This document shows, in pieces, positions 6,453-8,664 of a stretch of 8,664 nt of DNA. The first letter of the stretch is position 1, and every line of letters begins with the position of its first letter. The stretch is from Dehalococcoidia bacterium (lineage in GTDB: Bacteria; Chloroflexota; Dehalococcoidia; GIF9; AB-539-J10): contig DAOUTC010000047.1 in assembly GCA_030626915.1 (NCBI GenBank), positions 1-8,664 on the forward strand. Reading direction: 5' to 3'. A program made the translations under genes and the position numbers. The notes below the pieces were generated by a model. That model was not told the origin of the DNA, ran no database searches, and saw only the letters and a program-made list of their open reading frames with translations.

Positions 6453-7151
6453 ATGACTGATTGGAACACCTGCCAAAGGGCCTTAGGAATATACTTTAAC
6501 AACCAATCTTGGTTGGAGCAAGCTTTTGTCCACCGCTCTTACCTTAATGAAAATCCCGACTTCGCTCTGCCCAGTAACGAGCGACTGGAGTTTTTAGGCG
6601 ATGCTATCCTCGGCTTCATAGTGGCTGAAGAGCTATATAACAAATTCCCCCAGCTATCTGAAGGAGAGTTAACTACAATTCGTGCTTCTTTAGTTTGTCG
6701 CCAGACATTAGCTAAGGTGGCTTTCTCACTCAAACTGGGCGACTGGCTTTTACTGGGGCAGGGTGAAGAGATGAGCGGGGGAAGAAAAAGACAAAGCAAT
6801 CTGGCCAATGCCATGGAAGCGCTAATCGGAGCTATGTATCTTGACCAGGGATTATATAAAGCTAAGGAATTCATCCTCAGACAACTTAAGCCATTTCTAG
6901 AGAAAACAAAACGTGGAGAGATAAACCCCGATTACAAGACACTGCTACAAGAGCTCGTTCAAGCCGAGAAACTTTTGCCACCAACGTACCAGGTGATAGA
7001 AGCCACTGGTCCTGACCATGACAAGCAATTCACTGTAGAAGTACTCATAGAGGATAATATACTGGGCAGAGGCGTAGGAAAAAATAAGAAAGCTGCCGAA
7101 ATGGAGGCAGCACACTCTGCCTGGGAAAAATTGAGGTGCAGCCATGGGTAA
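6453..7151 (+). CDS. rnc: Ribonuclease III
   Basis: RNase III cuts double-stranded RNA, processing rRNA precursors and some mRNAs in the cytoplasm as a homodimer. The 232-residue product has the standard layout. The N-terminal endonuclease domain carries the signature NERLEFLGDA (residues 42-51; Glu43, Glu46 and Asp50 match the E. coli Glu38, Glu41 and Asp45 positions) and the second motif NAMEALIGAMYLDQG (119-133; Glu122 is the metal ligand). The C-terminal dsRNA-binding domain begins near DYKTLLQELVQ and ends with GVGKNKKAAEMEAAHSAWEKL. Asn119 sits where E. coli has Asp114. The start is ATG 6453, 7 nt after GGGAG. The frame extends in frame to GTG 6402, but that adds 17 residues unlike RNase III and overlaps its own potential ribosome site. 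It begins a tight plus-strand operon and overlaps the next gene by 8 bp. Confidence 0.96.
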   Translation: MTDWNTCQRALGIYFNNQSWLEQAFVHRSYLNENPDFALPSNERLEFLGDAILGFIVAEELYNKFPQLSEGELTTIRASLVCRQTLAKVAFSLKLGDWLLLGQGEEMSGGRKRQSNLANAMEALIGAMYLDQGLYKAKEFILRQLKPFLEKTKRGEINPDYKTLLQELVQAEKLLPPTYQVIEATGPDHDKQFTVEVLIEDNILGRGVGKNKKAAEMEAAHSAWEKLRCSHG

Positions 7152-7293
7152 GCGAGATTACAGATGGAGAGAGGCAAAGAAACCTAAGAAGGGAGCTAAA
7201 AAGACGAAGATAGCCCCCGAGCTCATGCCACCCACAGAGGTAGAAGTAATCAGGAAAAAGAGAAAGGTAATCACTGAGGAACACGAGGAATAG
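7144..7293 (+). CDS. Small basic protein of unknown function
   Basis: This is a 49-residue ORF from ATG 7144, 7 nt after GAGG (7133-7136), ending in TAG at 7291-7293. It overlaps the end of rnc by 8 bp and ends 4 bp before the radical SAM gene. The N-terminal half is strongly basic (KRDYRWREAKKPKKGAKKTK); the middle has PELMPPTEVEVI, then RKKRK, and it ends in a run rich in Glu. Of 49 residues, 16 are Lys or Arg. It looks disordered or nucleic-acid binding. I do not recognise a family. Its fit between two tightly packed genes, with a good ribosome site, supports translation. A role with rRNA or RNase III is only a guess from position. Confidence 0.7.
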   Translation: MGKRDYRWREAKKPKKGAKKTKIAPELMPPTEVEVIRKKRKVITEEHEE

Positions 7294-7297
7294 TTAA

Positions 7298-8221
7298 GTG
7301 ACAGCTTACCTGGACCTCTATCATAGCGGCGAACTGAAAGAAAGAATAAAGTTAGCCAGGGCCTTACTACAAAGTTGCCGCCTTTGCCCTCGCCACTGCA
7401 GTGTAAACCGCCTCCAGGGAGAGACTGGTAAGTGTCGCACATCCCACGAAGCTGTAGTATCCAGTTATAGTCCCCATTTCGGCGAAGAGGCACCCCTGGT
7501 AGGTAAACATGGCTCAGGTACTATTTTCTTCACCAACTGCAATCTGAGGTGTCTTTTCTGTCAAAATTATTCCATAAGCCAGCTAGGCCAAGGCGAAAGA
7601 GTAAGCCAGGAAGAGTTAGCTTATATGATGCTCTCCCTCCAGGCTCAAAGATGCCACAACATAAATCTGGTATCGCCTACACATGTGGTTCCCCAGATTC
7701 TAGAAGCCCTAGAAATAGCAGCGGAATCAGGGCTACATCTCCCCCTGGTGTATAACTCCGGTGGTTATGATTCAGTAGAGACTTTAAATATACTTGATGG
7801 CATTATTGATATCTACATGCCCGACATGAAGTATAGCGATGAAAGAGTGGCCAAAGAACTATCGGGGATTGAAAACTATCCTGCGGTGAATAGAGCAGCA
7901 GTTAAGGAAATGCACCGTCAAGTAGGTGACCTGAATATCAACGAAGAGGGAGTAGCTCAACGAGGGCTTCTGGTGCGTCATTTAGTCTTACCCCATGACT
8001 TGGCAGGAACGGAAGAGGTGGTAAATTTCATTAGTAAGAAAACCTCCACAAATACTTATGTCAACATCATGGGTCAATATCATCCCTGTTACAAAGCCTA
8101 TGATATTCCAAGTTTAGCACGGCCAATTTCGAGAGTAGAACTTCAAGAGGCTGTAGAGCTATCTCACCAAGCAGGATTGAATCGGCTGGATAGAGCCAGA
8201 CCTATAGTTGTGAGGTTATAA
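7298..8221 (+). CDS. Radical SAM protein of the PflX (COG1313) type
   Basis: This 307-residue protein has a CX3CX2C motif at Cys81, Cys85 and Cys88 (TNCNLRCLFCQNY), the ligands of the SAM-cleaving 4Fe-4S cluster. An upstream cysteine set, Cys27-x2-Cys30-x3-Cys34 and Cys46 (CRLCPRHCSVNRLQGETGKC), is typical of the PflX group. Further matches are SGTIFFTNC, YMPDMKY and LVRHLVLPHDLAGTEEV. PflX-like proteins resemble pyruvate formate-lyase activating enzymes, but their substrates are mostly unknown, and no glycyl-radical enzyme is encoded here. Its partner is probably elsewhere. The start GTG 7298 is 9 nt after GAGG (7285-7288), 4 bp after the preceding stop. It is followed 1 bp later by acyP, so co-transcription with rnc is very likely. 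Confidence 0.88.
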   Translation: MTAYLDLYHSGELKERIKLARALLQSCRLCPRHCSVNRLQGETGKCRTSHEAVVSSYSPHFGEEAPLVGKHGSGTIFFTNCNLRCLFCQNYSISQLGQGERVSQEELAYMMLSLQAQRCHNINLVSPTHVVPQILEALEIAAESGLHLPLVYNSGGYDSVETLNILDGIIDIYMPDMKYSDERVAKELSGIENYPAVNRAAVKEMHRQVGDLNINEEGVAQRGLLVRHLVLPHDLAGTEEVVNFISKKTSTNTYVNIMGQYHPCYKAYDIPSLARPISRVELQEAVELSHQAGLNRLDRARPIVVRL

Positions 8222-8222
8222 A

Positions 8223-8504
8223 ATGGCAGAGATGGCCTATCTAAAAGCTTTAGTTTATGGCCGCGTGCAGGGTGTTTTCTTTCGCTATTTTGTACGGAAT
8301 ATAGCTAGAAATTTGGAATTAAAGGGCTATGTACGCAACCTACCCGGTGGCAATGCCATAGAGGTTCAAGCTGAGGGGAATAAGCAGCAATTAGAGAAAC
8401 TAATAGAACAACTTAAAATAGGACCGCCAGGGGCTCAGGTCAAAGAGGTAGAAATAAATTGGTCAGCTTATTCAGGGCAATTTACCACTTTTAGTATAAG
8501 CTAG
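8223..8504 (+). CDS. acyP: Acylphosphatase
   Basis: Acylphosphatase hydrolyses acyl phosphates such as acetyl phosphate or carbamoyl phosphate in the cytoplasm. The product has 93 residues, the usual length. It shows the family signature GRVQGVFFR with catalytic Arg21, and GYVRNLPGG with catalytic Asn39, followed by IEVQAEGNKQQLEKLIEQL. ATG 8223 is favoured over the in-frame ATG 8232 because GAGG (8212-8215) lies 7 nt upstream of it. It sits 1 bp after the radical SAM stop. It ends in TAG (8502-8504) followed directly by an in-frame TAA, a tandem stop that would limit amber readthrough. In bacteria where acetyl phosphate is an intermediate it may influence phosphate transfer; here the role is unspecified. 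Confidence 0.95.
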   Translation: MAEMAYLKALVYGRVQGVFFRYFVRNIARNLELKGYVRNLPGGNAIEVQAEGNKQQLEKLIEQLKIGPPGAQVKEVEINWSAYSGQFTTFSIS

Positions 8505-8604
8505 TAAGAAAAACACTAAATACTAATATCTAAATCCTAAAAGATTAGGAATTTGGATTTTGAATTTGTTTAGAGCTTAGATATTAGAATTTAGGATTTA
8601 CTAG
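8501..8604 (+). repeat. AT-rich nested inverted repeat between acyP and the next gene
   Basis: The outer arms CTAGTAA (8501-8507) and TTACTAG (8598-8604) are exact complements. Inside them, 8516-8533 pairs with 8577-8594 over 18 bp with a single mismatch. A short hairpin, TCCTAA (8535-8540) with TTAGGA (8545-8550), sits inside that. The left outer arm contains the acyP TAG-TAA stops. Words of the type AAATCCTAAA recur. It may be a small miniature repeat element, or the transcript could form a weak terminator-like stem. It is low in GC compared with its neighbours. Confidence 0.55.
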
Positions 8605-8612
8605 TTAGAGTA

Positions 8613-8664
8613 ATGAGGATTGAGCAAGAATTAATCGGCATAGTTCCCGAAAAGGAAACACTTA
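8613..8664 (+). CDS. Start of a further gene, truncated by the window edge
   Basis: ATG 8613 opens a frame of 17 codons to the window end (MRIEQELIGIVPEKETL). The ribosome site is weak (TAGAG about 4 nt upstream). The sequence could be the N-terminus of a RibF-like riboflavin kinase/FAD synthetase, in which a Leu-Thr-Ile-Gly-Val-Phe-Asp-Gly motif usually follows, but the diagnostic part is outside the window. The product is therefore unassigned. Confidence 0.35.
   Translation, partial: MRIEQELIGIVPEKETL

Noticed and set aside
1..8664. tRNA-Pyl, other tRNAs, rRNA, CRISPR arrays or insertion sequences
   Set aside because: I saw no cloverleaf with a CUA anticodon, no regularly spaced direct repeats and no transposase. 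The intergenic gaps are all under about 250 bp.

Overview
The window holds two blocks that face away from each other around position 6,300. The left block (1-6223, all on the minus strand) is a catabolic cluster for methylated amines. In transcription order it encodes a 68-residue membrane protein, a sodium:solute symporter-family permease, an MttB-family methyltransferase without pyrrolysine, a dimethylamine methyltransferase (MtbB), and a trimethylamine methyltransferase (MttB) that runs off the left edge. The last two each carry one in-frame amber codon (UAG) exactly where these families carry pyrrolysine. Read conventionally, mtbB looks like two ORFs and mttB like a truncated one. Read with UAG as pyrrolysine, both are intact.

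The right block (6453-8664, plus strand) is a tight housekeeping-type run: RNase III (rnc), a 49-residue basic protein of unknown function, a PflX-type radical SAM protein, an acylphosphatase, an AT-rich nested inverted repeat, and the first codons of another gene. Neighbouring genes overlap by 8 bp or are separated by 1-4 bp.

The strong AGGAGG ribosome binding sites, the dsRBD-containing RNase III and the close packing indicate an anaerobic bacterium rather than a methanogenic archaeon. The phylum cannot be settled from this window. The small basic ORF after rnc and the AT-rich intergenic repeats made me think of Dehalococcoidia-like Chloroflexota, but this is only an impression.

The proposed joint role is uptake of a methylated (possibly quaternary) amine by the permease, demethylation of a quaternary or related substrate by the non-Pyl MttB homologue, and stepwise demethylation of trimethylamine and dimethylamine by MttB and MtbB. 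Methyl groups would pass to corrinoid proteins. No corrinoid protein, corrinoid:acceptor methyltransferase, reductive activase or pylTSBCD gene is visible here, so these must lie elsewhere, perhaps beyond the left edge.

The most unusual signals beyond the two pyrrolysine genes are the leaders inside the amine cluster. Three of the four upstream regions carry an extra Shine-Dalgarno sequence followed by a mini-ORF. In two of them, those ahead of the two mttB-family genes, a mini-ORF contains an amber codon. This could be a translational switch that senses pyrrolysine charging, or it could be the debris of lost cistrons.
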